Source of the DNA: Isoetes taiwanensis | Lineage: Eukaryota; Streptophyta; Lycopodiopsida; Isoetales; Isoetaceae | Direction of reading: 5' to 3' | DNA length: 64,000 nt | Assembly: GCA_021234155.1 (NCBI GenBank) | Contig: JAJEKV010000013.1 | Coordinates: 19,292,438-19,356,437, forward strand | In this document: positions 11,065-23,066 of the stretch, in pieces | How positions within the stretch are numbered: the first letter of the stretch is position 1 | Layout: each line of letters begins with the position of its first letter | Position numbers and translations under genes: made by a program | Notes under the pieces: generated by a model | Told to the model about the DNA's origin: nothing | The model's input: only the letters and a program-made list of their open reading frames with translations | Database searches by the model: none

Positions 11065-13875
11065 GCCTTCAAATTGGAGAAGAATTAATTGAGAGACACT
11101 TGAACATTGAAGCAAGAGAGGCTAAGTGTTCTGCTATAAAATGCAAGATCAAATACAACAATGAGATAGATCATGGTAGCTCAAAATTCTTCTTCAGGAT
11201 GGCAAGGAATAGGCTTCTCAAGACTTCAATAACTCAAGTTAAAACTGACTCGGGTCCACCCTCACCTCAAACTCTGATATCAAGAAATTCTTCTTCGAGA
11301 ATTATGCCTCTCTCTTTGCAGACTCCAGTCCTTCTGCTAATGAGATTATGAATAAAAATAGATTTATTTCTTGTCTGGAAAATATTCTGGCTAATCCAGC
11401 TGATGCAATGGATGCTTCTCTTGCAAATATCCCAACTGAAGATGAAATCTTTAGAACTCTCAAGAGCTTTAGTAAAGGAAAATTCCCTGGGCCTGATGGC
11501 TTTCCTCCTGAGTTCTACCTCCACTTTTGGAATATTACGAAGTCAGACTTGATTGGTCTAGTGCAGGGATTTTGGAATTCAGACCATTTGCACCCCTCTA
11601 TCTCCTGCTGGATTTATTGCTTTAGTGCCCAAAATTGAAAATCCAAGTTTTTTTGCTGAATGGAGGTCAATTTCTTTGACAAATTCTACCTATAAACTAT
11701 GTGCCAAAATCATTGCACAAAGAATTCAACCATTTTTGCAAAAAAATATCAGTGAAAAGCAATCTACCTTCCTTCCCAATAGATTTATCCTGGACAATTA
11801 TATAAATGCAATGGAAGGTCTTCATTGGAATAAAGTCTCCAAGCAAGCTTGTATTCTGCTCAAGCTGGATTTTAAGAGAGGCTTTGATACAGTCAGATGG
11901 AATTTCATTGACAAAATTGGCTTTCATCCTAAAATTATTTCTCTCATTCATGGCTTCTATGTCTAACTCTGCTGTCATTATTAATGGATCTCCAACAAAT
12001 TTCTTTCCACTAGCCAAAGAAGTGAGACAAGGTTGTCCTCTAGCCCCTTATCTATTTCTAAATTGTTGCTAATATGCTTACTAGATGAGTGGATAATCTT
12101 CAATCTACAGCGAAAATCATTGGCCTTAAACTTCCTAATAATGCTGATTATCTCACAATATCTCAATATGCAGATGACACTTTTGCATTTGTAGACTCCA
12201 ATGCTAATAATATCAATTCTTTCTTGGACTTAATTAAGGAATTCTCTGCTGCCTCGGGAGTGCATCTCAATCTTGACAAGAGAGTAAAATTATTGGTGAC
12301 ATCAACCAAACTTTAATATGTGGCATCCCTGTTCTAAATACTTACATTCCTCTAATTTGCTTGGTATGCCCCTTTCTATGAATCCAAGTCTAAAAAGATT
12401 ATAAAATCCAATTCTAGAGAGAATAAAAAAGAAATTGAACAACTACAAGAGCTGTTTATTCTTTGCTGGTAGAACTGTTATTGTAAACTCTGTTCTAGCC
12501 TCATCTCATATGTACTTCTCCTCTGCCTTAATTGCTCCAAGGTCTATTTATTCTGACTTGGAGAAAATCATAAGGAATTTTATCTGGAATGGTTCTCACT
12601 TACTTAACTGGAATTCAATTTCTAGGCCAAAAAAGTTAGGAGGGTTGGGATGTAAGAATTTGCATATTCAAGCTTGCTCTTTGGCAGGAAAATATATTTG
12701 GAGAACTCTTATGGCTAATGCCTCTCCTGCTTCTAGATTCATTGCTTATTGGTTGAACATATCTTATCCCTCAGGTCATCCTACTATCAAGCACTGTCTT
12801 CCTGTATCAGCCTTTGTGCATTTGCATCCTGCTCCAAATTCTTCTCCTCTAATGCAAAACTTGATTATGGCCTGGAATAAAGTTCAATCTTGTCTTAAGA
12901 GTGATAAAGTTACTGATGCCATTATGAACACGAATTTATTTTGGTCCCATATTTTCCAAGATCAACACTCCAAAGTGATAGCCATCAAGCATCCTAGGAT
13001 CTATAATAAATGGTCTGAGAAAGGTATCTTAAGAGTAAGGGACCTCTACAGAGATAATAACTCCTTTATTTCCTGGACTTCATTAAAAACAATCATCAGG
13101 GGTACTTCAAGTGACAAAAAACTATATGCATATTTCAAGAATATTCTTGTTCCTTTCAAGAATTTCAATGATTTAGAACTACTCCAGGATGGACGCTAAA
13201 AGGGAAGAATGTCTACAAGGTTAGTGATATCTATTCCAATCTAAGTCATATTGATGCTCTTGTCAAAGCCATGCAAAAATGGTCATTAAATCAATCAAGA
13301 ATTCTCTCTCTTTTAAAAAACATATGGAATTCCTATTGCACTCCAAAGATCAGCTTTTTCATTTGGTTTGTGGCTCATAAAAGTTTGACTAATCTTGTGT
13401 CTTTGTCTAAGAGATACAATGTCTCAACTCTCTGTCATTCTGGCTGCCTACAAGAAGAGTCTACGGATCATATTTTCCTTTGTCCTAAGTTGATCTCTTT
13501 TTTGTCTTGGTTCTCTGACAGATTTGATAGATATCTGCACCATAAGGATATTAATAATATTCTCTCTTTCCTGCAACAAGAAGATACTTTGGCAAACACT
13601 CTTGTTTATACTGCTCTCTAGAATGTTTGGAAGGCTAGAAATAGAATTCTTTATGGTTCCAATTCTTTCTCTGTTTTTGGATTAAAATGCATTTTCAATT
13701 GGTGATTGAATCCATTGCTACTTCTCATAAGAGACAACAGCGGGAGAACTACAACAGAAATTGGGACTTCATAGGGCTATACAGGTGCCCCTTTGATATT
13801 TTTATATCTAATTTAAACGTTATTGTTTCTAATGCTCCTTACTCTGACTGTCACATAATATCTGGACTTCCTTAA
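11065..13875 (+). pseudogene. LINE reverse transcriptase (ORF2) remnant
   Basis: Ordered motifs of a plant L1-type reverse transcriptase can be read through several frameshifts: the pre-RT spacer SSKFF...NR near 11180; PGPDGFPPEFY from 11486; LDFKRGFD (motif A) from 11865; VRQGCPLAPYLF (motif B) from 12022; the catalytic YADD from 12167; the thumb and connection region 12435-13199; and a zf-RVT domain at 13271-13621 with C-X3-C-X7-H-X3-C. The enzyme would nick chromosomal DNA and copy its own RNA there. Frame changes near 11345, 11620, 11960, 12075, 12320 and 13200, and missing endonuclease, make it non-functional. Confidence 0.9.
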
Positions 13876-13906
13876 GGGAGAGGGATCTTCAAAATTTGAC
13901 ACAGAC

Positions 13907-14329
13907 ATGGACAATTACAAGGCTTCTATACAGTGGCCAAAGCATACAGGGAGGCAGCTTACCCTTAGAGAGTTGTGTACTGTTACAGATGAGTTCATAG
14001 AAATAGAGAACTCAAGAGTGAGAGAAGCAGATTGTGCTAGAGTTTACAACAGAGAAGTTATGTAGATGTATTATCTTTTTGAATTCCTATACAATACTCA
14101 TTTCAGTATGACAGAGAGGCAGTTGAGCAGATACAGGGAAATGTATTATAGTCACAAGTTGCTGGCAGATCTATATGGCACTTTGCTTCCGCTAATGACA
14201 AAGAAAAGTTTATCATCTCTTCTCATTCAGAATGATTCTGGTCACAACAGTTACATCCATAGCTCGACAAATGAATTTTATAGACACTACAATGAGTGGT
14301 TCAAAGCTCATCTTGGTGTTCAGAACTAA
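13907..14329 (+). pseudogene. unidentified ORF downstream of LINE RT
   Basis: One frame runs for 141 codons with a single TAG at 14063-14065 and ends at 14329. The second half reads as a compact, Tyr/His/Leu-rich protein (…YREMYYSHKLLADLYGT…). It lies between the LINE zinc finger and the LINE 3' end. I recognise no domain. It could be a third LINE ORF, the far C-terminus after a frameshift, or a captured fragment. Confidence 0.35.
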
Positions 14330-14606
14330 TTCACATTCTCCTCACATTCTGCTTTTATAGGAAATTGAAGATTTTTCATGCAAGTGTAGCTGCTTCAATG
14401 TTCATTTTTTAAGGGAACACCATACACATAGAGATCTTATTGTTCACTTCCTATGCTACTATATGTCTATAGCTCTACTTCCAGTTTCATAAATCATATT
14501 TGCAAACATATTATGATAATGATCTTCTTTTATGAGGACCATTATCATTATGCCCTGCTTTTTAGCAGATTGGTATATGGTTTGTATGGCCTTTTCTAAT
14601 TAATGA

Positions 14607-14790
14607 AAAAATCTACTCTTACTTATCTCCGCTTGTCTAGTATCATCATTACTGCAAAGGTTTTTCCCTTGAAAACCTTTCGAGGCAGGGGTTTTTTAAT
14701 CCTAGTAGTAATGATTGTACTAGCCCATTGTATGGGTCCCATGACCTATTGGTCTCCGTGGACGTTAAAAAATTTATTCTATTCTATTCT
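14607..14790 (+). mobile_element. short insertion carrying a GC-LINE-type 3' tail
   Basis: Bases 14656-14765 align with the 3' end of the GC-rich LINE (44895-45010): hairpin, GGGGTTTTTTAATCC, then GTCCCATGACC, ATTGGTCTCCGTGGACG and TTAAAA. The copy ends in a short TTCTA-type repeat (14770-14790) instead of a long A tail. It follows the apparent end of the L1-type element, so it is best seen as a separate insertion: an extremely 5'-truncated LINE or a SINE with a LINE-derived tail. No A or B box was seen. Confidence 0.6.
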
Positions 14791-16340
14791 TTCAAAAAGA
14801 AAAGAAAAGAAAATCACAGTGGGAGCTCTTCTCCCTCTCCCATGACCTCGCACTCCATAATTCCTTCCATTCTCCATCGTCCTATCACGTTCACACAAGG
14901 CACTCAAATCTGGCAGCACTCCCTTCTTGCCTCTACCTCATGTGCCACTCAATCCTCCTCTCCCACAGCCACCCCTGCCCCTCTTGTTTCTTTGAATCCC
15001 CCAGTCCTTCTACAGGCAAAGGTGGGAACAAAGAACCCATACGATCCTCGAATCCATAGGAAGCTTGGTTGGCAAATGGACACTGTATTCTTGAACCACC
15101 ATATCATTAGATTTCGGCTTCATATTTTCCTTTCCAGTCCTCAACTCTATGAACATGCTACTGCCATGCACAATCACCTCCGGTTCTCCAACAACACACT
15201 CTTTCCATGTCACATCCGGCATAACTCCAGTAGCAGCCTTATATCTAAACTCTCCAACCCTGCTAGACTCTGGCATTCGCCCCTGGTCATCCAGGGAATG
15301 CCTCCAATCCATACCTCCAATTCTCTTGCATGCCTGACACACTGAACTGTCAAAACAAGATTACGTTGCTCCACCATCTTATAGACACGAACTTTCTGTC
15401 GGGCTTCCCTCCCAAGAAGCATCTTCTATGCACAGGAAGGACAGAACATCACACATAAAAGCAACAAACTACGACACAAAGGGAACAAGAAAACTCAAGC
15501 CTAGAAGCAACCTGAATACCTAAGCAATACCCCATCTGACAAGTAACTAAGGCAAGCAGCAGACCTCAAAAATGAAAGCCCTTACCTCTGCACTCCATCT
15601 GGCCAGCAGCACCACAAAACCAGCAATAACACCATGCCCACGGGTTTCGGCATGCCTGCACAAGCGTGTCCACAACAGACAATCTTCTACTTCCGGCCTG
15701 AGCAAAACATGACCGAAAAAAGAACTATAGAAAATTGAGGTCGTCAAACAGGTCAAAAAATTGCATTATGCTCTAACCTTAAACATTAAACAAAGTAAAT
15801 GAAGCTGCAATCCAACAAGAAAATGTAGAATTGAGGATGGATGGATAAAAGAGAAACAAGGATTTATATGCTCCAACATTAAACAAAGTAAAAAAAGCCG
15901 TAATTTTAATTCTTTAAGATATAGATTAAGGAAGCATTCGAGAGCACATTCGTTATAGAACTTTTCCAAGTTTCAAGGATCTATGCATGTTGTTGATTGA
16001 CCAAGATAGTTTAGTTTTACTAACGCGTGTGGTGGCTCCTTTGTTTGTCATGGTAATATGTAGATATATTTTGGAGACTTGATTGATAATATTCCAACCT
16101 AGCAAATCAATAACAATTCTTTGGCTTCCATAACATCACGACGATATATGAACGATATTGACAACTTCTAGAATATCACTCCTCTCAATCAACAGAAGTC
16201 AAAGTATTGAATTCTGCCGCAATGGACGTAAGAAATTTTTATCCAAAAATTTCATGGGTTTTCCTTAAGCACATGGCTTCACCTTTAGTTTTGTTTGTTT
16301 GTTTGTTTGTTTATTTTTTTCCTTGATTTGTGAACCAGTG
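14791..16340. other. unassigned region with antisense frames
   Basis: Frames of 205 codons (14728-15345, plus) and 110 and 70 codons (15010-15342 and 15210-15422, minus) overlap. I recognise none; the minus-strand pair reads more like protein (CQACKRIGG..., WIGGIPW). From 15760 the sequence is AT-rich. A (GTTT)n microsatellite is at 16287-16312. Confidence 0.35.
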
Positions 16341-16344
16341 AAAT

Positions 16345-16745
16345 GTGCCAAAGCTATCAATTTTTTACAATGGATCTTCTAGAAAGCATGTTCTAGTAGT
16401 GATGTCCGTACCTAACAAAGAAGAAGAGGAAGAAGCACGGTTTATGTCATGCCACGTTAGCAGCATCCAAGTTCATAAGTGCCTTCTGGAAGGACTTCTT
16501 CAACACGTTCCAGACCAAGTTGTCGAGCACAGCATATCATCCTCAAACCGATGGTCAAACGGAGCTCGCCAATCGAATTCTAGAAGACATGTTGAGGAAC
16601 TATGTGTGGAATAAACTGTCAAAATAGAATTTACTTGGTAGAGTTTGCATACAATAATACCAAGCAAGAATCATCACAAATGTCCCCCTTCATGATTAAT
16701 TATAGTTATCAATGCTTAACACCAGACACTAGATTCGAAACATAT
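16345..16745 (+). pseudogene. Gypsy integrase fragment
   Basis: Read through a frame change near 16460. The later part gives [38 protein letters not shown] and, after a TAG, a decayed SPF...TP segment. These are the conserved blocks around the second Asp and catalytic Glu of chromovirus-type integrase. Sequence before 16460 gives a weaker match to the start of the core. No LTR, reverse transcriptase or RNase H is nearby. The same region of the same family occurs at 60265-60680. Confidence 0.85.
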
Positions 16746-17163
16746 TTGTTTTAGGACGAATGTGTTACCAGTAGACCAAATGCTCATACACAAAGGAGAA
16801 GGAAAATAACATCTTTAACATTTGCTATGACAAGTGGTGCATGGTATTGTGAGAGATGTTACGCACTTCATCAGACTCGCGCTAGACATAACATATCCAT
16901 GGTTTAGCACATGTTGGATTAAAATTAGAACGGACGTTTTTGCATGTCAATTAGAATCTTATTTAGACATAACACCTCTCAAATTAGATTGGAAATTGTA
17001 TCCCTCAATGACAATTGTTAATCATTTCTAGAGAAGCATGAAACGTTATCTTTTCTAGAGAAGCACGAAAAGTATGCTGGTGATGGTGGCCAAAGAGTAA
17101 AATGCCCACTTGATTGTTGATTGATTGTGCCTCATAGTGAGAAAACATTACTCATTGTTCAAA
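16746..17163. other. unassigned region
   Basis: AT-rich. It may contain the rest of the decayed Gypsy pol to about 16800. Two copies of GAGAAGCATGAAA/GAGAAGCACGAAA are at 17032-17070. No supported gene. Confidence 0.3.
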
Positions 17164-17625
17164 TTTGACATTGGTTTTTAGTTCAATGTGGCTTGAAGAA
17201 GTGATGCTTTATTCTTTTGTCTTGTATGCTCCCTATCAAAAGGTTGCCACTATAAGAACATGGATTTGTTGTCATTTTTTTGTCATGGTGTCCATGTGTC
17301 AAAAGCTGATACAAAATGACAATAACAATGAAAAATTAGTGAAACCTAAATGACAAAAAATGACAATCGAATGACAGAGTAGTGACGATAAAGTAACTAT
17401 ATAGTAACAATGTAATGCCATAATTATGACAAGAAGGGTAGAAAAAGAGTGATACAAATATGATAATAATATGACAATAGATTGATGTAGCCTTGATAAA
17501 ACTATATGTCAAGAATATGATAATATATTGATTTAATAATGATGAAAATATAGACAAACAAATAATATAAATCTGATTATAACGTGCCAACAAAATGCCA
17601 CAATTGTGACAGTAGACTGGCATAG
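17164..17625. repeat. TGACAAWA-rich simple sequence
   Basis: The words ATGACAATA, TGACAGTA and TGATAATA recur irregularly every 10-20 bp. Related words in inverted orientation (GTCACATTT, ATTTGTCAC) fill 18120-18310. The two blocks may be the two ends of one AT-rich inverted-repeat element; no sharp boundary was found. Confidence 0.4.
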
Positions 17626-17870
17626 TTTTTTTTTTTTTGATGGATAAAGAATTCTTTTATATAAGTAAAAGATTACATGATTACATAGCAAACGAATACG
17701 CTCCTGCACAAGTTTGAAGAGGGGGTAGTTAGAGAGTCAACCTACAACCTTATACATAGTATCGAAGATCCCTAACCACTAAAGTTTGATGAAAGCCCCT
17801 CAGACCATCTCATTCTGAGTAGCCTCGCAATCCCCCTGACCCCATACATTGCTTTTCTTTCTTTTAGATG
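17626..17870 (-). mobile_element. 3' end of an L1-type LINE (minus)
   Basis: Read on the minus strand it ends in ...AAAAGAATTCTTTATCCATC followed by a run of A (T12 on the plus strand at 17626-17638). That is the usual look of plant L1 3' ends. No coding sequence is attached. Confidence 0.45.
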
Positions 17871-18320
17871 ATGCCAACTTCTAATATCACCAGTTCTAAC
17901 ATTGCATGTGGTGTTGTAGCATCACTAGAAATTTTTTCCAGTCTTTCTTTTCAACAAACAAAGGTACATACATCTCTACATTCTTAAAGAAAACACAAAT
18001 GAGACAAATCAAGGCAGTTGTTTGTACTTGTGGAACTATGAATATGTGCTAAAGGAATCAGGATAGTTGTTTACGTTTAAAGAACTATGAATCTTATTAT
18101 TTTCTTATACACTATATTATCAAATTTTTTTATCAATTTCTTGTCACTTTACAGACAGTTTTTTGTTCCTACATTCTCACCTTTTGTTACATTTGATGCA
18201 TTCTATCGTCACACTATTGATTCATTTGTATCATATAAACGCTATTTTCTCCCATTTGTCACATTTGTGTCATTTTGTTGGCACATCATATATCATTTGT
18301 TTGTCATACTTTTTAATATC
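17871..18320. other. AT-rich region without gene
   Basis: Frames 18087-18323 and 18163-18426 are composed of low-complexity TTT/CATTTGT sequence and are not believed. Confidence 0.4.
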
Positions 18321-18433
18321 TAGCATTATAACAGGGGTTTTTTTTGTGATTTTATACGCTTTTTGGCATGGTTTTTATATGATTTCATGGGCGTATTGCA
18401 CAAGGCATACTAATCAGTATATCTAGAGTGCAC
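18321..18433. repeat. dispersed repeat, copy 1 of 3
   Basis: AGCATTATAACAGGGG through TATCTAGAGTGCACTCC. Copy 2 is at 21346-21463, and a partial copy 3 (AGCATAATAACAGAGGGTT) at 23067-23100. All are in the same orientation. The last words (TCTAGAGTGCAC) are conserved in copies 1 and 2. Unknown element type. Confidence 0.65.
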
Positions 18434-20073
18434 TCCACATTTTATTGTCTAAATTCCATATCATCAATGGTTTACCCCCTTTTATTTTTATTCCTCTATT
18501 TCTTTTTAATAAGCCATACATGCAAGCATCGAGATGTTTCACTTTAGGGTTACTTTAGAGTTATCTGAATCATTCTCTGTCTCGGGTATGCAGGTGCTGC
18601 AGGTTTTGGGTTTATATTTTAGGGTTGTGAACACACCATGTTATGGTGCAGACAGATTCGAGGGATGCTGTTATGGTGCAACAGATTCGGCCAAGGTCCG
18701 TGTGTTTTCAGAATGAAACATTTGTTTTAGGGTTGTAAAAGAGGAAGATGCTGCTTATTCTTTGGAAGCGGCTATGCATATACCAGGCATGGCCTCAGAA
18801 ATCCAGAGACATTGCCTCAGAGCCTCAGCCTCAGAAATCCAGAGACGTTGGGGCTTTGTCTCTTATCAGAGGGCCTTATGCTACTACAACTTGCAAACGA
18901 TGATGCAGGAGCTGGGGCCACAAGGGCAGAGTCTCAAGGATTTAAGAACAGATACGATTCTTCTTATCCATTTTATGCTTCGTCTGACCTAATGCCTTAA
19001 AGATCTGTGGTGTATAAAATGTGTTTTGATTTAGTGAGCCACTGCGAGCTTCTGTTACAGGACACAATGATATAGGCCAGATCATGCAGAACATTGTGCA
19101 AGCTGAAATGTCGGTTCAAGATAAGTATAAAAATGTTGATTCCTCACGAAGATAAAATGCTTACGATTTTCATATTGTAGTTGGCGAATAGGTTGGACTA
19201 TTGCTGTTGGGTGAGCATAGGCAGATGTTTGGATTGAATGAAGCCGTGGTTGGGAAATGGGTCGACGGGTTCTAATAGATTTATGCCAGGGTTCTTGCAT
19301 TTATTTCTCTGCTCTTCCTTTCTAGTGCCGCAGTTCCACGCTCTGGCTATATGCTTGCTTAGCTGCATCTTTCATTTTAGCTTATATTTTTTGTTAAGGT
19401 TTTGGAGATAATCCTAGAAAAGCTCTCTGCGACGCCATCTGCACCTTTCCCTCTGATACAGATGTCTATTCCTAAATGCCACAATTACCAAGTATGAAAA
19501 TACTTGGTGATCGTAGTTTCTGTGCAAAAACAAAGATGGATACGGTCATCATTTTATGTTCAGCTTCTTGGTTTACATCGCATATATTGATGCTGCAACT
19601 ATGAGTGCTGGTTTTAGCTGGTCTTGAAATACAAGGCTCTCCGCACTTTGTTTTTGGTAGTGAATACATCTAGCGACATTCCGGAGATATCAAGTATTCT
19701 GCCAAATCATCTGTTAAAGTGTTCTTTGATACTTGAATGAACCATTCACAAATGTTCAATCGATTAGAAACATATCGAGGTAATGAAAAAAGATTATATT
19801 GTGCGCAAGAGTTATTATCTAGATATTGAACTATTCAATATTCTTGTAACATATGCTTGAAGTTTTTATTTTCCTCTTGAAGTCTTTATTTTCCTGTTTG
19901 CCTTCAAATCTTTTGATAACATAAATCATTAATAATCTCCAACAACTCTAATTATACTTCCCCCTTAATAATAGAACTCATATTTTGAGTTATATTCATG
20001 TTTATGGATTTTTAGCTTAAACTGCTTATATTCGCAACATCAACTCATCCAAATGTCATGTGACGTTGTTTGT
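18434..20073. other. unassigned region
   Basis: Several short frames; none recognised. Local duplications are visible: GTTATGGTGCA at 18638 and 18669, CCTCAGAAATCCAGAGAC at 18793 and 18830, and GAAGTTTTTATTTTCCT at 19859 and 19878. No intron-exon structure could be supported. Confidence 0.3.
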
Positions 20074-20515
20074 TTTTGGCCCCGAAGGGGCCAAAAAAAA
20101 AATTTAACCTATAACACAAACCATTACATTACACGTATTAAAATTAGATTCCCCCTTAAATCCCCTTTTGTTTGGGTGCATATTCACACGGGGGGTGACA
20201 TAGGGCAGCGGGAGCCCTTATAATTATGTTTTGCATGTACAAAATCAACACCATATAGTATATTGCCTGAAATCTTATAGTATTTTGCAAATCTTGTTAT
20301 ACAGTATAACAAATTCTGTACATCCATACCCCACAAACGAGGAACTTTGTGTACGGTGTAGATTAAGGAATAAGGGGTGAATATGCCTATCCAACAGCTC
20401 TCGTTGCCCAGAGTCACCCCCCGTGTGAATATACACCCAAACAAAAGGGGGTTTAAGGGGGAATTTAATTTTAATGCGTGTAATGTAATGGTTTGTGTTC
20501 ATATGTCTCTGAAGG
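20074..20515. mobile_element. foldback element with ~108-bp inverted repeats
   Basis: The left arm (20111-20218) and right arm (20395-20500) are about 90% identical as inverted repeats by eye. Both include CATATTCACACGGGGGGTGA or its complement. The left end carries a hairpin, TTGGCCCC-GAA-GGGGCCAA (20077-20095). A related single arm occurs at 23145-23345. The ~175-bp loop has no coding capacity. Target duplication not determined. Confidence 0.75.
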
Positions 20516-20805
20516 GGATGTTTGCCAATGTGTTATGATATTAAAACTGCTAACTAGCTAATGCTTTTGCTTTTATTTGTTTCTTAATACCGTACAAATG
20601 TGGGTTCTATGTCTTGCTTAGTCCCCCCTTCCCCTCAATCATGGGAGGGGCGGAAAAGGATACGGAGGTTGTTACAAGTCTATCTTTGGAAACCGAATCG
20701 AATGAAAGTATGGATATTGCAAAAAAAAAAGGTTCTAATATCAAATCATGAAAAGATCTAGTTGGCAGATCTTATGAGGAAATTTAGACAGGGATAGTAT
20801 GGGTA

Positions 20806-21114
20806 GTGAGTAATCATGGGGAGAAAGAAAAAAGGAAATATGAAGGGATTAATTTGGTTTTTGAAGAATTTCTAACTTACTTGTCGAAGTCAGAACTGGA
20901 GAAGCAAAAGACAAAAGCTCCTATAGAAATGGTGGTACGAGAGAGCAATCTGATGTTGGGAATCATGCAGAGGCAGCAGGAAATTGTTAAACTGTTACTG
21001 GACCACATGAACAAGCTGCAAGAGAAAGAGGGTGGGCAAGTCAAAAAAAGGATGAAACATGTATTCCATGATAAAATTTTGAAAAATTCGTTTGTGGAAG
21101 CTCGATTGAAATAA
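20806..21114 (+). CDS. hypothetical coiled-coil protein
   Basis: An open frame of 102 codons starting in ATCATGGGGAG context. The protein is Lys/Glu/Gln-rich with a heptad-like stretch at about residues 40-80 (…MLGIMQRQQEIVKLLLDHMNKLQEKEG…), so a coiled coil is likely. After the stop, a conserved-looking stretch continues to about 21290 in other frames, suggesting an older longer gene. Not recognised; could be a remnant of a transposon-encoded protein. Confidence 0.3.
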   Translation: MSNHGEKEKRKYEGINLVFEEFLTYLSKSELEKQKTKAPIEMVVRESNLMLGIMQRQQEIVKLLLDHMNKLQEKEGGQVKKRMKHVFHDKILKNSFVEARLK

Positions 21115-21345
21115 TTCGCAACCCAAGCAGTGATTGGTTGTGTTAGACATGATGGAGTAAAGCTCTCCATGATAAAAGCCGAGCTCCCAAAGATGATTGA
21201 AAATGTATCTATTTCTAAGATGTATTCACTTGATTTCCCATTTTTATTGCTGAATGTGAGAATGATGTGTCAAGATATTGCTGAAGCAAGAATAGAATAG
21301 AATAAATTTTTTAACGTAGGGAAAGGTTTTCAAGGATCTAATATG

Positions 21346-21463
21346 TAGCATAATAACAGGGGGTTACTTTTAGATTTTTATACGTTTTTTCATATGGTTT
21401 TTCTATGATTTCGTTGTTGTATTCGTTGAGGTGTACTAAATAGTATTTCTAGAGTGCACCCTT
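21346..21463. repeat. dispersed repeat, copy 2 of 3
   Basis: GCATAATAACAGGGGGTT ... TATTTCTAGAGTGCACCC. Aligns with 18321-18433 over its full length with scattered changes. Confidence 0.65.
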
Positions 21464-21536
21464 TATGGGCCATTGATTTTCGTTGGTTGGAAAAATCCGA
21501 GAATTGTTGTCTTTCTCTGCATGTGTTTGTGCATGA

Positions 21537-21692
21537 ACACTATGCAAGTGTGTGCATGTGCATCTGCACATGCATGTGCATGTGTGTGCATGTGCACATG
21601 CATGTGCATGTGTGTGCATGTGCATGTTCATATGCATGTGCAAGTGCAAGTGCATGTGCATGTGTGCATGTGTGTGCATGTGTACTTGCCCT
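21537..21692. repeat. (TGCATG/TGTG)n microsatellite
   Basis: About 155 bp of alternating pyrimidine-purine steps built from TGCATG and TGTG words. It creates artificial frames on both strands (His/Met-rich and Cys/Met-rich), which are not genes. Such tracts are prone to slippage and to Z-DNA. Confidence 0.9.
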
Positions 21693-22110
21693 CTTGGATT
21701 CTTATTGCCGAGTGGATTTTACTACCCGAGATGGATTTTTGCTCACACTTACAAAGGTATTTGTTTTTAATGTTTCTTGATTAGCATAATGTTTTTACAA
21801 GGTATTGGTTTTCGATTCTACAATGTAGTGCTTTGCAAAACCCCTTTTGTTTCCTTCCTATGATTTGTCTGCAGATTCAAGTTTAGGCCCTACGTTTGCT
21901 TTTCAACTCTTGGATATTTTGGCTTCGGGATTGTTCATAGCAGCCGCCTTTAGCTTCAATCAACAAGCGGTTCTTATGCACACAAAACAACGGATTATTC
22001 CCGCCCTTTTTCCATGTCACAAAAATCGGTCAAGCGGTGGCCACAAGAATACATTTATATTGTAGGTTTGGAACTTTAATTGAACCGTAAGGTGAATCAT
22101 GCATTACCTT
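21693..22110. other. unassigned region
   Basis: A frame of 72 codons at 21847-22065 has no recognised features. Nothing else is supported. Confidence 0.3.
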
Positions 22111-22113
22111 TAA

Positions 22114-22975
22114 GGCCGAAATCACACTACGGCTAAACTCAATTAAATACGTGGCAAGTTTAGGCAGGTGTTTAGCCCAATAACATTCTGCCACTACTCA
22201 TATCACACTATCGTGTCTAAATTACTCAAAATGTCTTCCATGTCATCTTCCATGTCATCTGCGCATAAGCGGCAATAATAATGACGGATAATCAGATGAA
22301 TTTTCTAGAGCTTTTGTAATCGCTTTTTTTCCTTTGATCCCTGCTATTCTTCATGAAAATCAGTATATTTCTACTATATTCTAGACCGGAATGGCTTCCT
22401 GCTCATGTGTATTGCAAAAGCCCCATCCATATTACCCGAAAAAGCCCCATCCATATTACCCGAAATCTGATAGAAATCCAAGATGCTATTCTTCATGAAA
22501 ATCAGTATTTCTACTATAATCTCGGTCCCTGCTGATGGTTTCTTCCTCTTGATCCGTCTTTCACAGATTTTCCCACGATTTGCAGACGGATTTATCTAGA
22601 CTCCACGATTTGCAGACGATTTATCTAGACGGATTTTCCCACGATTTGCAGACGGATTTATCTAGACGATTTGCAGACGGATTTCACAGATTTTCCCAAC
22701 GATTTTGCAAGAAAGCTCCCGCCAGATTGCATGAACAGGAAATTTTAGGGCATCTTTGAGATGCTCTCCGCGAAGTGCATGAAGAGGTGGATGGCGGTGG
22801 TGCCGGGTTGGGAAGTTGGGAAATCCCCGATCAAAAACATACGGGTGCCAAAAGGCTGACTAGGCATTTGGCACTCTAGATGTGATATGTGGTGCATGCC
22901 TAAACTCCACGTGTAAAATTTTTGTTGGTTCTCCTTTTGAATTTTTTCAGTTTGGCCTTTAGTGTGATTTCGGCC
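22114..22975. mobile_element. Harbinger-like MITE with TAA target duplication
   Basis: Both ends read GGCCGAAATCACACTA inward (16 bp identical), with looser similarity for another ~80 bp. The element is flanked by TAA on both sides (22111-22113 and 22976-22978). A 3-bp TWA duplication is typical of PIF/Harbinger elements. There is no transposase. The inside holds two local duplications: the segment GCTATTCTTCATGAAAATCA at 22342 and 22483, and a minisatellite at 22561-22712. Confidence 0.8.
22561..22712. repeat. minisatellite inside the MITE
   Basis: Five or so copies of CACGATTTGCAGACGGATTT with linkers TATCTAGA or TTTTCCC, shuffled in order. A direct product of slippage or unequal exchange within the element. 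Confidence 0.8.
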
Positions 22976-23066
22976 TAAGCTAGAGATGGAGCATCCAAAA
23001 TCATATGGATTGATAAACAATGGTGTCATTGTGAAAGAGAAAATAGTTGTAGCGGAAGTAACAATA

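Larger units (their letters stand above)
11041..14606 (+). mobile_element. L1-type LINE, 5'-truncated and decayed
   Basis: Begins within the spacer upstream of reverse transcriptase and ends near the A-rich AATTAATGAAAAAATC at about 14600. The endonuclease domain is missing. The coding sequence is spread over at least six frame segments. A perfect-looking hairpin (GATAATGA...CATTATCA, 14509-14549) lies in the 3' region. Confidence 0.85.

Noticed and set aside
21449..21784. His/Met- and Cys-rich frames on both strands
   Set aside because: Produced by the TGCATG/TGTG microsatellite; open on both strands because the repeat unit has no stop.
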